47,572 nucleotides of DNA, taken from positions 1-47,572 of the forward strand of contig CAZLDQ010000011.1 of NCBI GenBank assembly GCA_964558295.1, read 5' to 3'. This document shows, in pieces, positions 8,616-17,503 of the stretch; the stretch's first letter is position 1, and every line of letters starts with the position of its first letter. The DNA comes from JBDKTH01 sp964558295. Lineage in GTDB: Bacteria; Planctomycetota; Planctomycetia; Pirellulales; Thermoguttaceae. The position numbers and the translations under genes were made by a program. Below the pieces are notes generated by a model, which was not told the origin of the DNA, did not search any database, and saw only the letters and a program-made list of their open reading frames with translations.

Positions 8616-9557
8616 ATGGCGGATTTGTCATTGTTCGATTTGACCGGAAAGAAGGCGTTGGTCACAGGCGGCGCCGTGGGAATCGGCCGCGGGTGTGCGG
8701 TGGCATTAGCGCGCGCGGGAGCCGACGTGGCGATCCTCGATCTCAATGAGGCGGTGGGGCTCCAGACGGCCGAAGAGTTGCGCAAGCTGGGAAGCGACGC
8801 GGTATTCCTGCGGTGTGATGTGACCCGGCGCGACGAGGTTCAGGCGGTCGTCGGCCAAGTGGGCAAGCGGTTCGGGCGTCTGGACATTGCTGTCAACAAT
8901 GCGGGGATTGGAATCCTGGGAGCTGACGAGGAGCTTGCTCAGGAAGCTTGGGACAAAGTGATCGCCGTGAATCTGACCGGGGTGTTCCTCTGTGCTCAGG
9001 CCGAGGCTCAACAGATGATTCGGCAGACGCCCACGGAAGGGAAGATCATCAACTTGGCCTCAATGTCGGCCACGATCTGCAATTGCAACGCATCATACAA
9101 CGCCTCCAAAGCGGGCGTGGTTCAGATGACTCGCATGCTGGCGGCCGAGTGGGGCCGTTACAATATCAACGTCAATTGTCTCAGCCCGAGCTATGTGCTT
9201 ACCCCGATGCACGCCTCCACCCCGATCGTCGTGCGTCAGCGGATTCGCGAGTTGACCCCACTGGGTCACGTTCAGCGTCCGGAAGACTTGTACGGAGCGG
9301 TAATCTTTTTGGCTTCCGCGGCCTCGAACTATGTGACCGGCCATGACTTGATGGTCGACGGCGGTCACACGTTGAACGTATGGTTGACCCCGTTGGGGCG
9401 TGCCGTGCCGCCGCGAGTCAGTCCTGACGAGGAGACAGTCCAGTTGAAACACGATCTCGACGTGCTCGGCGTTCCTTACGACCAGGATGGACTGAACCCG
9501 AAGTTGCATCCCGAGATTGCCGATGCGTTCCGGACGGCTTTTGGAATCCAACCGTGA
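8616..9557 (+). CDS. Short-chain dehydrogenase/reductase with C-terminal extension
   Basis: 313 residues, cytoplasmic, classical SDR of the glucose/sugar-alcohol dehydrogenase type. Visible motifs: TGGAVGIG at 17-24 (nucleotide binding), an acidic residue after beta-2 (AILDLNE) favouring NAD(H), NNAG at 94-97, Ser149, Tyr161 and Lys165 (YNASK) forming the catalytic set, and YVTGHDLMVDGGH near 245. A roughly 60-residue tail after the SDR core (GRAVPPRVSPDEETVQ...) is longer than in usual 250-residue SDRs. The tail ends with a helical LHPEIADAFRTAFG, possibly an oligomerisation element. It lies 31 bp after the isomerase-like gene and 8 bp before the chosen deoC start, so the genes are probably co-transcribed. 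Likely substrate: a sugar, polyol or keto-sugar; not determinable from sequence. Confidence 0.88.
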   Translation: MADLSLFDLTGKKALVTGGAVGIGRGCAVALARAGADVAILDLNEAVGLQTAEELRKLGSDAVFLRCDVTRRDEVQAVVGQVGKRFGRLDIAVNNAGIGILGADEELAQEAWDKVIAVNLTGVFLCAQAEAQQMIRQTPTEGKIINLASMSATICNCNASYNASKAGVVQMTRMLAAEWGRYNINVNCLSPSYVLTPMHASTPIVVRQRIRELTPLGHVQRPEDLYGAVIFLASAASNYVTGHDLMVDGGHTLNVWLTPLGRAVPPRVSPDEETVQLKHDLDVLGVPYDQDGLNPKLHPEIADAFRTAFGIQP

Positions 9558-9565
9558 GAAGCGTG

Positions 9566-10261
9566 ATGAAGTTGACGATTGATGAGTTGGCGCGGCGTAT
9601 GGATTTGAGTGCGGTTCGGGCCGATGTGACGCAGGCGGAAGTCTACGAGTTGGCCGCAACTGCTCGGAAGTACAATTGCGTGTGTGCGTTTGTTCTTCCT
9701 TGCTATGTCCCCGAGTTGAAAGCTCTTCTGAACGACGCCCCGCAGGTGGCCGTAGGGGGAGTGGTCGGTTTTCCTTCCGGAGCGCATAGCACGGCGATCA
9801 AGGTGGCCGAGGCGAGGGAGCAGCGAGCGTTGGGCGTGTCGGAATTGGACATGGTAATCAACGTCGGCATGCTCCGTTCGGGGTGCAATCGCTATGTGGA
9901 AGATGACATCCGTGCGGTGGTCGAAGCGGCTGACGGACTCCCGGTGAAGGTGATCCTGGAAGTTCACTATCTGACTGCCGAGGAGATCGTGCGTGGAAGC
10001 CAGATTGCGGTTCGCGCCGGAGCGGCCTATGTGAAGACCGGCACAGGCTGGGCCGGCCCGGGCACAACGCTCGATCAGGTGCGGCTGATTCGCTCGGCGA
10101 TCGGTACGTCGGCTCAGATCAAAGCGGCCGGCGGTATTCGCGATCTCCAAACGGTTGTGGCCATGATCCGCCTGGGGGTCACCCGGTTTGGCGTGGGGCT
10201 TACTTCCGGCGTGAAGATCCTGGAAGAGTGCGCGTTGCTGACCGAGGGAGTGCGCGTGTGA
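9566..10261 (+). CDS. deoC: DeoC-type aldolase (deoxyribose-phosphate aldolase family)
   Basis: 231 residues, a class I aldolase TIM barrel that in known members cleaves 2-deoxy-D-ribose 5-phosphate to acetaldehyde and glyceraldehyde 3-phosphate. The key residues are visible: Asp95 (SELDMVINVG), Schiff-base Lys157 (YVKTGTGW) and Lys186 (IKAAGGIRD), corresponding to Asp102, Lys167 and Lys201 of the E. coli enzyme. Length is typical (220-260). GTG codons at 9554 and 9563 are possible alternative starts, but the ATG at 9566 starts the conserved helix. The stop codon overlaps the kinase start by one base (TGATG), indicating translational coupling. There is no nucleoside phosphorylase or phosphopentomutase nearby, so the physiological substrate may not be deoxyribose from DNA salvage. 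Confidence 0.9.
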   Translation: MKLTIDELARRMDLSAVRADVTQAEVYELAATARKYNCVCAFVLPCYVPELKALLNDAPQVAVGGVVGFPSGAHSTAIKVAEAREQRALGVSELDMVINVGMLRSGCNRYVEDDIRAVVEAADGLPVKVILEVHYLTAEEIVRGSQIAVRAGAAYVKTGTGWAGPGTTLDQVRLIRSAIGTSAQIKAAGGIRDLQTVVAMIRLGVTRFGVGLTSGVKILEECALLTEGVRV

Positions 10262-11796
10262 TGTCTGAGACGATTCTCGCCTATGACCTGGGGACAGGGG
10301 GCAACAAGGCCACGCTCTACGATGCGACCGGGCAACGGCTGGCCACGTCGTTTGTGCCGTACGACACCCAGTATCCGCAAGCCGGCTGGCACGAACAGCG
10401 GCCGGAGGCCTGGTGGGAATCGGTGGTGCAAAGCACGCGTCAACTGCTCAAGTCGGGCGTGAATCCACAGACGATTCGCGGTCTGGCGATTTCCGGGCAC
10501 AGTCTGGGATGTGTTCCGCTGGATGCCGCCGGGCGATTGCTTCGCGAGTCAACGCCGATCTGGTCTGACCGCCGCGCGGCGGTCCAAGCGGCCCGAGTAT
10601 TCAAGCAATTGGATCCGGTCGCCTGGTACCGCAAGACCGGCAACGGCTTTCCGGCCGCGCATTATACGATCTTCAAGATCCTTTGGTATCGCGACTGCGA
10701 GCCGGCGATGTTCTCGCGAATCGACAAGGTAGTCGGAACCAAGGACTATATCAACTTCCGGCTGACGGGTTGCGTGGCGACGGATCATTCCTACGCCTCG
10801 GGCTGCGGCGCGTACGATCTGCTGGCCGGGGACTATTCGGACGAGTTGTTGGCAGCGGCCGATCTGCGGCGGTCCATGCTGCCGGAAATCGTTCCTTCGA
10901 CCGAGATCGTGGGCCCACTCACGGCCACGGCGGCCGGCGTCCTCGGGCTTCCCGCCGGGATCCCCGTGGCGTGCGGAGGCGTGGACAATTCGTGCATGGC
11001 CCTGGGGGCTCGTAACACGACCGAGGGGCGGATTTACGCATCGCTCGGCTCCTCGATGTGGATTGCCGTATCTTCCTGCCGCCCGTTGTTGGACGACACG
11101 GTTAAACCGTATGTCTTCGCACACGTAATCCCTGGGATGTTCACTTCCGCCGTGGCGATCTTTTCCGGAGGCACATCGCTTCGCTGGGTGCGGGATCAGC
11201 TTTGCCCGCATCTGGTCGCCCAGGCGGCGGCCCAAGGCACGGACCCGTATGACCTGATGACCGCCTTGGCCTCGCAATCCCCAATTGGGGCGCACAAGCT
11301 CTTATTCAATCCCAGCTTGGCTGGTGGATCTTCCTTGGATCCCAGCGAGAACATCCGCGGCGCCCTGTTGGGCCTTGATCTGAGACATTCCCTGGCGGAC
11401 GTGATTCGCGCGGTTCTGGAAGGAATCGCCCTGAACCTGCGGCTTGCGGTCGACGAGTTGCGTCACTTAGGCGACATCGGTTCGGAAATGGTTGTCGTCG
11501 GGGGAGCCAGTCGAAGTCCGCTGTGGCGGAAGATTCTGGCCGATGCGTTGGAACTCGACATCCTCAAGACGAGTATCGATCAGGATGCCGGTTCGCTTGG
11601 CGCGGCGGCGGTTGCCGCGGTGGGGTGCGGGTTGTGGAAAGAACTGGCGGAAGTTGACCGGATTCATCAGCACGAGGCGGTTGAACGCCCCGATCCGGTC
11701 CGCGTGGGCCGCTACCGCCAACTGCTTCCTGTTTTCCGGCAGGCGCGCCACGACCAAGCTCGACTCGGGGATATGCTCGCAGCGATTCCAGAATAG
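10261..11796 (+). CDS. FGGY-family carbohydrate kinase, xylulokinase-like
   Basis: 511 residues, a cytoplasmic ATP-dependent sugar kinase with the FGGY actin-like fold. Domain I begins with the phosphate-binding strand turn DLGTGGNKATLYD (residues 9-21), then WHEQRPEAWWESV and GLAISGHSLGCVPLD, then PIWSDRRA, the typical substrate loop of pentulose kinases. GTKDYINFRLTG is characteristic. Domain II has GGVDNSCMALGA, the second ATP-binding region GGGAS-like VVGGASRSPLWRKILAD, and DAGSLGAAAVAAVG. Xylulokinase is the closest type by motif, but FGGY specificity cannot be read reliably. It is the last gene of the coupled isomerase/SDR/DeoC/kinase module. The ATG at 10261 shares one base with the deoC stop. 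It is convergent with the chemoreceptor gene across a strong hairpin. Confidence 0.88.
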   Translation: MSETILAYDLGTGGNKATLYDATGQRLATSFVPYDTQYPQAGWHEQRPEAWWESVVQSTRQLLKSGVNPQTIRGLAISGHSLGCVPLDAAGRLLRESTPIWSDRRAAVQAARVFKQLDPVAWYRKTGNGFPAAHYTIFKILWYRDCEPAMFSRIDKVVGTKDYINFRLTGCVATDHSYASGCGAYDLLAGDYSDELLAAADLRRSMLPEIVPSTEIVGPLTATAAGVLGLPAGIPVACGGVDNSCMALGARNTTEGRIYASLGSSMWIAVSSCRPLLDDTVKPYVFAHVIPGMFTSAVAIFSGGTSLRWVRDQLCPHLVAQAAAQGTDPYDLMTALASQSPIGAHKLLFNPSLAGGSSLDPSENIRGALLGLDLRHSLADVIRAVLEGIALNLRLAVDELRHLGDIGSEMVVVGGASRSPLWRKILADALELDILKTSIDQDAGSLGAAAVAAVGCGLWKELAEVDRIHQHEAVERPDPVRVGRYRQLLPVFRQARHDQARLGDMLAAIPE

Positions 11797-11801
11797 AAGG
11801 C

Positions 11802-11836
11802 GGGGAAGTGGAAGAGCCTTTCTCCTCCACTTCCCC
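11802..11836. terminator. Bidirectional terminator hairpin between kinase and chemoreceptor genes
   Basis: A perfect 11-bp stem, GGGGAAGTGGA paired with TCCACTTCCCC, around a 13-base loop, placed 5 bp after the kinase stop and 24 bp before the end of the convergent chemoreceptor gene. A short T-containing stretch follows on the plus strand. Position and stem strength suggest a shared terminator. Confidence 0.7.
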
Positions 11837-11860
11837 TTGTGGCAGTCTTGTTCTGACCGC

Positions 11861-14638
11861 CTAGTGGGTCGTGGTCTTGAAACGGACAACGGCTTCACGG
11901 AGCGCAATGGCTTGGGCGCCAAGCTCTTCACTTGACGAGGCCATTTCTTCACTGCCGGCGGCGTTTTGCTCGGTCACCTGGGCCACGCTGGTGATGGCAC
12001 GCGAGACCTCCTGGGCATTGGCCGCCTGTTCGGCGGTTGCTTCGGCGATTTCCGCGATCTTGGCGGCCGTGGCCTCCACACCGTCGATGATCAACTTGAG
12101 CGACTCGCCTGTTTCAAAGCTCAGGTCAACGCCTTCCTGGACACGTTGGGCAGACTCCTGGATCAGCTTGGAGATTTCGCCGGCGGCTTGGTTGGAGCGT
12201 TCGGCGAGCTTGCGGACTTCGTCAGCGACGACGGCGAAGCCCATGCCGTGTTCGCCGGCTCGGGCAGCTTCGATCGCCGCGTTCAGGGCCAGGAGGTTGG
12301 TTTGGCTGGCGATCTCCGAAATCACCTGGATGATTTCACTGATCTGTTGAGAGCTGGTGCGGATCAAGCCCATCGCTTCGACCGAGCGTTGGACGGCCTG
12401 ACCGCCCTTTTCGGCCAACTGGTTCGTTTGCCGGGCAACTTGGTTGGCCTCGGCCGCGTTCTGCTTGACGGCTTCGATCGAGCGGGCCAGGGCTTCGATC
12501 GAGGCCTGCATTTCTTCGACGCTCGCGGTTTGCGTCTGGGCGCCTTGGGCCAAGCTCTGTGAGCCTTCAGCGATGACCCGTGCCCCTTCGTTGAACTGGG
12601 CTGCGCTCTCGCTGACCTGCCCGATGATGCCGGCCAGATCGTTGAGCATCTTCTTGATCCCAGCGGCCAACTCGTCAATGGGTTGTTCCCCCTCGACGTT
12701 CACGTGGCGGGTCAGGTCGCCCTGGGCCGCTGCAGCGACGACCTCCAGGAGATGATTGACTTTACGGCGCAGGTCCTCGGCCGCCAGCCGGTCGGCCTCA
12801 GCCCGTTGGCGCTCGCGGGCGGCTTCCTCTTCCTGGCGGCGATGCTCTTCCTCCAACCGCTCCCGTTCGCGAGCCGCCTCTTCCTCTTGGCGTCGGCGGC
12901 GTTCTTCGGCTTGACGGCGTTCTTCTTCGGCTTGCCGCGTTTGCAACTGCTTCTCGCGTTCGGCCGCTTCCTTGATCGATTCAAAGGCTTGCTTTGTGGA
13001 ATCAATCGACTCATTGATCGCCGTGGCCATCTGCCCCAGCTCGTCGCGACTATCGACGTCACAATGCTTGCTGAAATCCTGCTTGGCCAAGGCCATCACG
13101 CTCGTCATGCACTTGCCGATTGGCCCGAGCAGGTTACGTCCGATCCCGAAAGCCAGAACAACTGAGACGGCAGTGCTGATCAGGCTCAACAGGAGGATTA
13201 CGTTCCGGACCTTGGCGGCGCCAGCGAGCATTTGCTCGTTGGTCATGACCTTTTCGTCAAGCGTCCGGCTGATTTCGCCAAAGAGCCGTTGGATCTCGGC
13301 AAGAGCGGGGACTGTCTGGTTGGCGTGGATTGCGAGCCCCTTGACTGCTCCCTCCTTGAGCTGCGTTTCGGAGGCGATCATCCCCTCGATTCCCTTGTCG
13401 ACCTCGGCCAAGGCGTGTTGAACCTGGGTTTTGTAGAGTGCCGTGGCTTCTTCCATCTTGCCATCGTTGACGCACTGTTCGATCTGGGCTACCAGTTCGA
13501 AGAGCCGACGATGGGGTTGGCGGCAGGCGTCCAACGGCGGTTGGAATCCGGGAATCTCCGTTGCCAATTGCTGCGTTTCGGGAGATTCCAGCCATTGGCC
13601 AAACGCGGTCTTGTTGGGATCCAGTTCGACGCCGAGCCGGAACGGCTTGCCGTCGGCAAAATCGGCCGCACGGGCCAACAGCGCTGGGTCCTTTTCGTCG
13701 AGATACATGCCTGCGCCGACGACCCAGTCCCAGGGCTTGTAGTACTTGACGAAGGCGATTTTCGGCACCGGCTTGTCATTTCCCGCTTTGGGCCAACAAT
13801 AGGCAACGTAGCCCTCGCCCTTCTCCCGGCCAACATTCACGAAGGCATGAAAGATCTTCTTGCCGTTTGGATCGGTATAGTCGGCCATGTACTTGCCTTC
13901 GGTCTCCGGATTGATCGGATGGAGGACCATGTGGTACTTGGCACCGTTGATCCACACGTAGTCTCGATTGCCCGGGCCGAACCGCATCGCGGCAATCGCT
14001 TGCTTGGCGAGTTTCTGGCGGGTCGCCGTATCTCCGAGGCTTTGATCCTTGTCAAAGGTCTCGAGGATCGAGACCGCTTGATTGCATGCTTGGCGCACCT
14101 GCCCTTGGAACGAGTAGAGGCCGGTTGACTCATTGGCTAAGGCTTGGCAGGAGGTATTGGCCCAGGCCAACACGCTGGCCTGATGGCTGCGGAGCGTCAT
14201 CCGCAAGCCCGGGTGTTCCTTCTTGAACACGCGGGCGATTTCCGCGGCCGAGCGGTGCAACTGCTCGTGAGGCTGTTCCATGCTTTGGAGAAGCGGCTTG
14301 AGTTCCGGTACCAGCTTTTCCGCCTCGGAACGTTGCTTGCCATGCAACCAGTGTCCCATGGGACACTGGGCCGCATCCACCTGGACGTTCAGCTTGGTAA
14401 CCTTGGGATCGGTGAGAAAGTTGTTGACTTCACGGGCCCAATTCAGATGCTGGAGCTCCATGGTTACCGCTTCGCTGCGGAGCTTGTTGCCATCGATCAC
14501 CTGGCCAGCATCGTCGACGATTCCGTTGATCCCCAGGATTGCCCAACCACCGACAATGGCTCCGAGCAACACGACGGCGCCGAAGCCAACGGCCAGTTTG
14601 CGCGACAGTCTCAGATTCTTCCATACCGCGAACGACAT
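11861..14638 (-). CDS. Methyl-accepting chemotaxis protein with CZB and Cache sensor domains and two HAMPs
   Basis: 925 residues. TM1 is at ~15-38. A periplasmic chemoreceptor zinc-binding (CZB) domain follows, with the complete ligand pattern His64, Cys92 (QCPMGHW), His124 and His128; the spacing is close to that in characterised CZB domains. An sCache_2-like domain follows at ~180-315 (NRDYVWINGAKYHMVLHP, WDWVVGAGMYLDE). A second CZB-like helix bundle at ~340-400 (AFGQWL, PHRRLF) lacks the Cys and one His, so it is probably degenerate. TM2 is near 475, then HAMP 1, a very charged Glu/Arg coiled coil of about 60 residues, HAMP 2, and the signalling hairpin SQTNLLALNAAIEAARAGEH. No C-terminal CheR-binding pentapeptide is seen. 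No che genes lie nearby. The ATG at 14638 has AAGGGAG upstream. Zinc or oxidant sensing is inferred. Confidence 0.93.
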   Translation of the reverse strand: MSFAVWKNLRLSRKLAVGFGAVVLLGAIVGGWAILGINGIVDDAGQVIDGNKLRSEAVTMELQHLNWAREVNNFLTDPKVTKLNVQVDAAQCPMGHWLHGKQRSEAEKLVPELKPLLQSMEQPHEQLHRSAAEIARVFKKEHPGLRMTLRSHQASVLAWANTSCQALANESTGLYSFQGQVRQACNQAVSILETFDKDQSLGDTATRQKLAKQAIAAMRFGPGNRDYVWINGAKYHMVLHPINPETEGKYMADYTDPNGKKIFHAFVNVGREKGEGYVAYCWPKAGNDKPVPKIAFVKYYKPWDWVVGAGMYLDEKDPALLARAADFADGKPFRLGVELDPNKTAFGQWLESPETQQLATEIPGFQPPLDACRQPHRRLFELVAQIEQCVNDGKMEEATALYKTQVQHALAEVDKGIEGMIASETQLKEGAVKGLAIHANQTVPALAEIQRLFGEISRTLDEKVMTNEQMLAGAAKVRNVILLLSLISTAVSVVLAFGIGRNLLGPIGKCMTSVMALAKQDFSKHCDVDSRDELGQMATAINESIDSTKQAFESIKEAAEREKQLQTRQAEEERRQAEERRRRQEEEAARERERLEEEHRRQEEEAARERQRAEADRLAAEDLRRKVNHLLEVVAAAAQGDLTRHVNVEGEQPIDELAAGIKKMLNDLAGIIGQVSESAAQFNEGARVIAEGSQSLAQGAQTQTASVEEMQASIEALARSIEAVKQNAAEANQVARQTNQLAEKGGQAVQRSVEAMGLIRTSSQQISEIIQVISEIASQTNLLALNAAIEAARAGEHGMGFAVVADEVRKLAERSNQAAGEISKLIQESAQRVQEGVDLSFETGESLKLIIDGVEATAAKIAEIAEATAEQAANAQEVSRAITSVAQVTEQNAAGSEEMASSSEELGAQAIALREAVVRFKTTTH

Positions 14639-15558
14639 ACGCTTCTCCCTTCAATCAAGCCACGGCTGTTCACTCAATTCGAGCACGTTCCCCTGCATCC
14701 GAGAAAATGACCGAATCATCAAGGATACGTAGCATGTACGTCAAGCAATAGCCAGTTGATAAGCAGTCATTGGGACCAAATTGTCACTCGACAGCAGGAA
14801 TGGGGGGCACGATTGCTTACACAGGTACGATCGGCCATGAGGACGGGATACGGCATGAATCGCATGCGATTGGGTGCCATCGCCGGTCTCCAGCGTGGGC
14901 ATCAACGGGCCAGCTGGGCGACCTTAAGGATTCGACGCGTCAGGACGCCTTTTGCCACGAGAGAAAGGGGTTTCCGGGAGAAATGACGGTTTCCTCACGC
15001 GGTGCGAGCCCTCCACGCCCAATATTGAGGGGAGGGCGAAAGTGGGCAACAGACCAACCGGGTAGTGATCTTGATAGGGCAGGTCCTCCGTGGCGTTCCC
15101 AAGCGAAGACGCCAGCATGTCAACGAAGGATGGGTCAGGCAGGTTTTTGATTCGTCAGGGGCGATTGGGCACCGCAAAAACCACTTGGCGATTGGCGCGG
15201 AGGGTTCCCAACAGGCCGCCGGTCTTCGAATCGGTGGCGATTCCGTCAAACAGGGCTGATTGCTTTCTGGCCAGGACCGACTGGTTCCCTTTTGCAGGAA
15301 CCTGCAATCGATACGACTTGGCCATACAGGTGCTGAAGATTGCGTAAACGGACTGCTCGTCTGCGGCAGCCGCTTGGGTTGCCTCGGTTGGCGGGCCGTA
15401 CGCCTCGGATTTCCCAAGCAACCGTCGGTTCCTCGGCTTGGCTAAACCGAAGACATCCCAGGAGCGGCTAAATGATGGCCAAGTTTCTGGACTTGTCCTC
15501 TCGCAGAAGACTACACTATACGCTGGCTGGCCCCATTTGTCAGACAAGGAGATGTGGC
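14639..15558. other. 920-bp gap without a confident gene; possible decayed ORF on the minus strand
   Basis: The chemoreceptor's ribosome site is at the left end and the ThuA-like gene's at the right end. Between them, one minus-strand frame has coding-like composition: VYAIFSTCMAKSYRLQVPAK and TDSKTGGLLGTLRANRQVVF, then a TGA at 15155-15157, then the same frame stays open (PDPSFVDMLASSLGNATEDL) to 14924. I do not recognise the family. No ribosome site precedes the ATG at 15325. Part of a dispersed palindromic repeat lies at 15084-15099. The rest shows nothing I can name. Confidence 0.3.
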
Positions 15559-16377
15559 GTGATCCGGACTCGGTGCTTGATGCTTGTCGTCCTCCTGGTT
15601 TTGTCGACTTCTTCCGGGGCCCAGGCGGAATCGCCGCGGCAGGTGCTCCTGCTCGGCGCCAAGCGGGATCATCCCCCAGGACGGCACCACTACCAGGCGG
15701 GGCTTCGCATACTGGCAAAATGTTTGGCCGCCGTACCGGGTCTCAAGACAGAGCTCGTTGCCGCCGATGAGCCGTGGCCGGAAGGACCAGGATTGCTCCA
15801 AAAGGCAAACGGCGTAGTCCTTTTTCTGGGTGAGGGGGCGAAGTGGCTGCGGGCGAATCCTGAGCGAACGGCGGCAATGCAGGAACTGGCTCGCCGTGGC
15901 GGCGGGATCGTCGCCTTGCATGCAGGCATCATGACCAAGGACGCCCAGTACATCGAACCGTTCCGGAGCCTCGTGGGCGGATGCCACGGTGGCCCCGACC
16001 GGCGGTACGTGTTCCTTGACAACGCCGATGTGCGGGTTGCCGACCGTAGCCATCCAATCTGCGAAGGGCTGTCCGATCTGCGGATCAACGATGAGTTCTA
16101 TTTCAAGCTCAAGTTTGCCTCACACGGCTCCGTACAGCCGATCCTCCAGGTTCCCATCGAAGGCCAGTTGGAGACAGTAGCTTGGGCCTACGAACGTCCG
16201 GACGGCGGTCGATCGTTCGGCTTTAGCGGCGCTGATCCCCACGCCAACTGGCAACAGGTCGCCTATCGACGCCTGGCTGCTCAGGCTGTACTCTGGACCC
16301 TCAAGCTGCCGGTTCCTAAGGGTGGTTTGCCGGTCAGGGTGGCCGACGAGGATCTTCGGGTACCCGAGTCGGAATAA
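15559..16377 (+). CDS. Exported ThuA-like (trehalose utilisation) domain protein
   Basis: About 272 residues with a signal peptide (MLVVLLVLSTSSGAQA) and a single ThuA-like, glutamine-amidotransferase-related Rossmann-like domain. Visible family features: VLLLGAKRDHPPGRHHY near the start, GVVLFLGEGAKWL, RGGGIVALHAGI, a late RINDEFYFKLKF and a final RRLAAQAVLWTLKLPV. ThuA-like proteins are abundant in planctomycetes and are linked to sugar metabolism, but no catalytic activity is established for most. The GTG at 15559 is preferred because AAGGAG ends seven bases before it and it precedes the signal peptide; the earlier ATG at 15472 would add about 29 residues without such a site. Transcribed alone; 306 bp separate it from the next gene. 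Confidence 0.85.
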   Translation: MIRTRCLMLVVLLVLSTSSGAQAESPRQVLLLGAKRDHPPGRHHYQAGLRILAKCLAAVPGLKTELVAADEPWPEGPGLLQKANGVVLFLGEGAKWLRANPERTAAMQELARRGGGIVALHAGIMTKDAQYIEPFRSLVGGCHGGPDRRYVFLDNADVRVADRSHPICEGLSDLRINDEFYFKLKFASHGSVQPILQVPIEGQLETVAWAYERPDGGRSFGFSGADPHANWQQVAYRRLAAQAVLWTLKLPVPKGGLPVRVADEDLRVPESE

Positions 16378-16683
16378 TAGATCGGCAGTATTTCTGGTGC
16401 TGCGGGCCGGAAGCTGGTCCCGCGCTGCTCGCCCAGGTGTCCGTTCTGCAACTGGGCGCGTCGGCTTGTTCGTATCGGCCTCTCGCTCCAGTACGTAGAA
16501 TCGGTGCAACCGAACCGTGGCCACTCCAGAAACCGCGGCTTTCCGATGGGGGGAGTAGTAGCCTGCAACTACGGTCGAGCTATCCTTTCCACAGCCCCGT
16601 GAAGAGGAGGCCTGACCGACCAGTCGGACACGTCAGGTTGGACCGGTATCTTGCAGCCCCCCAATGGATGAAGAGAGACTGTC
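16378..16683. other. Intergenic region, no feature recognised
   Basis: Between the ThuA-like stop and the DUF1571 start I see only the ribosome site GAAGAGAG just before 16684. No convincing promoter, hairpin or ORF was found on either strand. Confidence 0.5.
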
Positions 16684-17493
16684 ATGCCACGTTTCCTGAT
16701 CGCCTTGCTTCTGCTTCTGTCAATCGTCCCGAACGTTTCGGCGAAAGATAATTCGCAGGAGCATCCTCTGCTTCCGCTATTACGATTGGCAGAGAAGCGG
16801 TTGCACGAGTTGGCGGCAGTCCAGGACTATACCTGTACGGTGATAAAGCGGGAGCGGATTGACGGGCATCTGCAGGAATCGCAGACGATGTTCGTAAAAC
16901 TCCGGCAGGAGCAGCTCCGCGACGGGCAGGTTGTCGTGCCTTTTTCGGTCTACGTGCGTTATCTGGCTCCGGTTGAGGCGGCAGGGCGGGAGGTCATCTA
17001 TGTCCAAGGAGCCAACAAGGGGAACATGATTGTGCGTAAAGGGGGGACGCGTTTTGCGCACGTTACGGTGGCGGTCGCCCCCGACAGTCCAGCGGCGTTC
17101 CGCGACAATAACCATGCCATCACCGAGGTCGGCTTCCGCAGCATGCTGCTAGAACTGCTACAACTGGGCCGCGAGGACTTGAACCACGGAGAGTGCGAGG
17201 TGAACTACTACACCGGGGCCAAGATCAACGGACGGGTGACCACGGTGGCTGAGATTACCCATCCGGTCCGGCAAGAGTACTTCCGGTATCACAAGGCTCA
17301 GATTTTCATCGACGACCAGCTTCAACTTCCGGTCCGTTTTGCCGTCTATGATTGGCCTGCTGAGGACGGTGGCTCGTTGCCGCTGATCGAAGAATTCACG
17401 GTCGTCGACGTCAAGCTGAATGTGGGCTTGACCGACCAGGACTTTGACTACCGTAACGCGGCCTATCAGTTTACCAAGACGTTCCAGCCGTAG
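16684..17493 (+). CDS. Exported DUF1571 protein
   Basis: 269 residues with a signal peptide (FLIALLLLLSIVPNVSA). The mature protein starts with a helix (LLRLAEKRLHELAAV) and then YTCTVIKRERIDGHLQE, the DUF1571 signature, followed by FVKLRQE, YVRYLAPVEAAGREVIYV and NHAITEVGFRSMLLELLQLG. The beta-rich pattern resembles LolA/LolB or VioE-like lipoprotein carrier folds, but this is inference. DUF1571 proteins are frequent in Pirellula-like genomes and their function is unknown. The ATG follows GATGAAGAGAGACTGTC, an acceptable ribosome site. It ends 10 bp from the convergent DUF1080 gene, so the two transcripts must share a very short terminator region; none is obvious. Confidence 0.88.
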   Translation: MPRFLIALLLLLSIVPNVSAKDNSQEHPLLPLLRLAEKRLHELAAVQDYTCTVIKRERIDGHLQESQTMFVKLRQEQLRDGQVVVPFSVYVRYLAPVEAAGREVIYVQGANKGNMIVRKGGTRFAHVTVAVAPDSPAAFRDNNHAITEVGFRSMLLELLQLGREDLNHGECEVNYYTGAKINGRVTTVAEITHPVRQEYFRYHKAQIFIDDQLQLPVRFAVYDWPAEDGGSLPLIEEFTVVDVKLNVGLTDQDFDYRNAAYQFTKTFQP

Positions 17494-17503
17494 AACGGGG
17501 CGG

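Noticed and set aside
14770..15150. Plus-strand open frame of 126 codons
   Set aside because: Composition is not coding-like, there is no ribosome site, and it is opposite to the more protein-like minus-strand frame.
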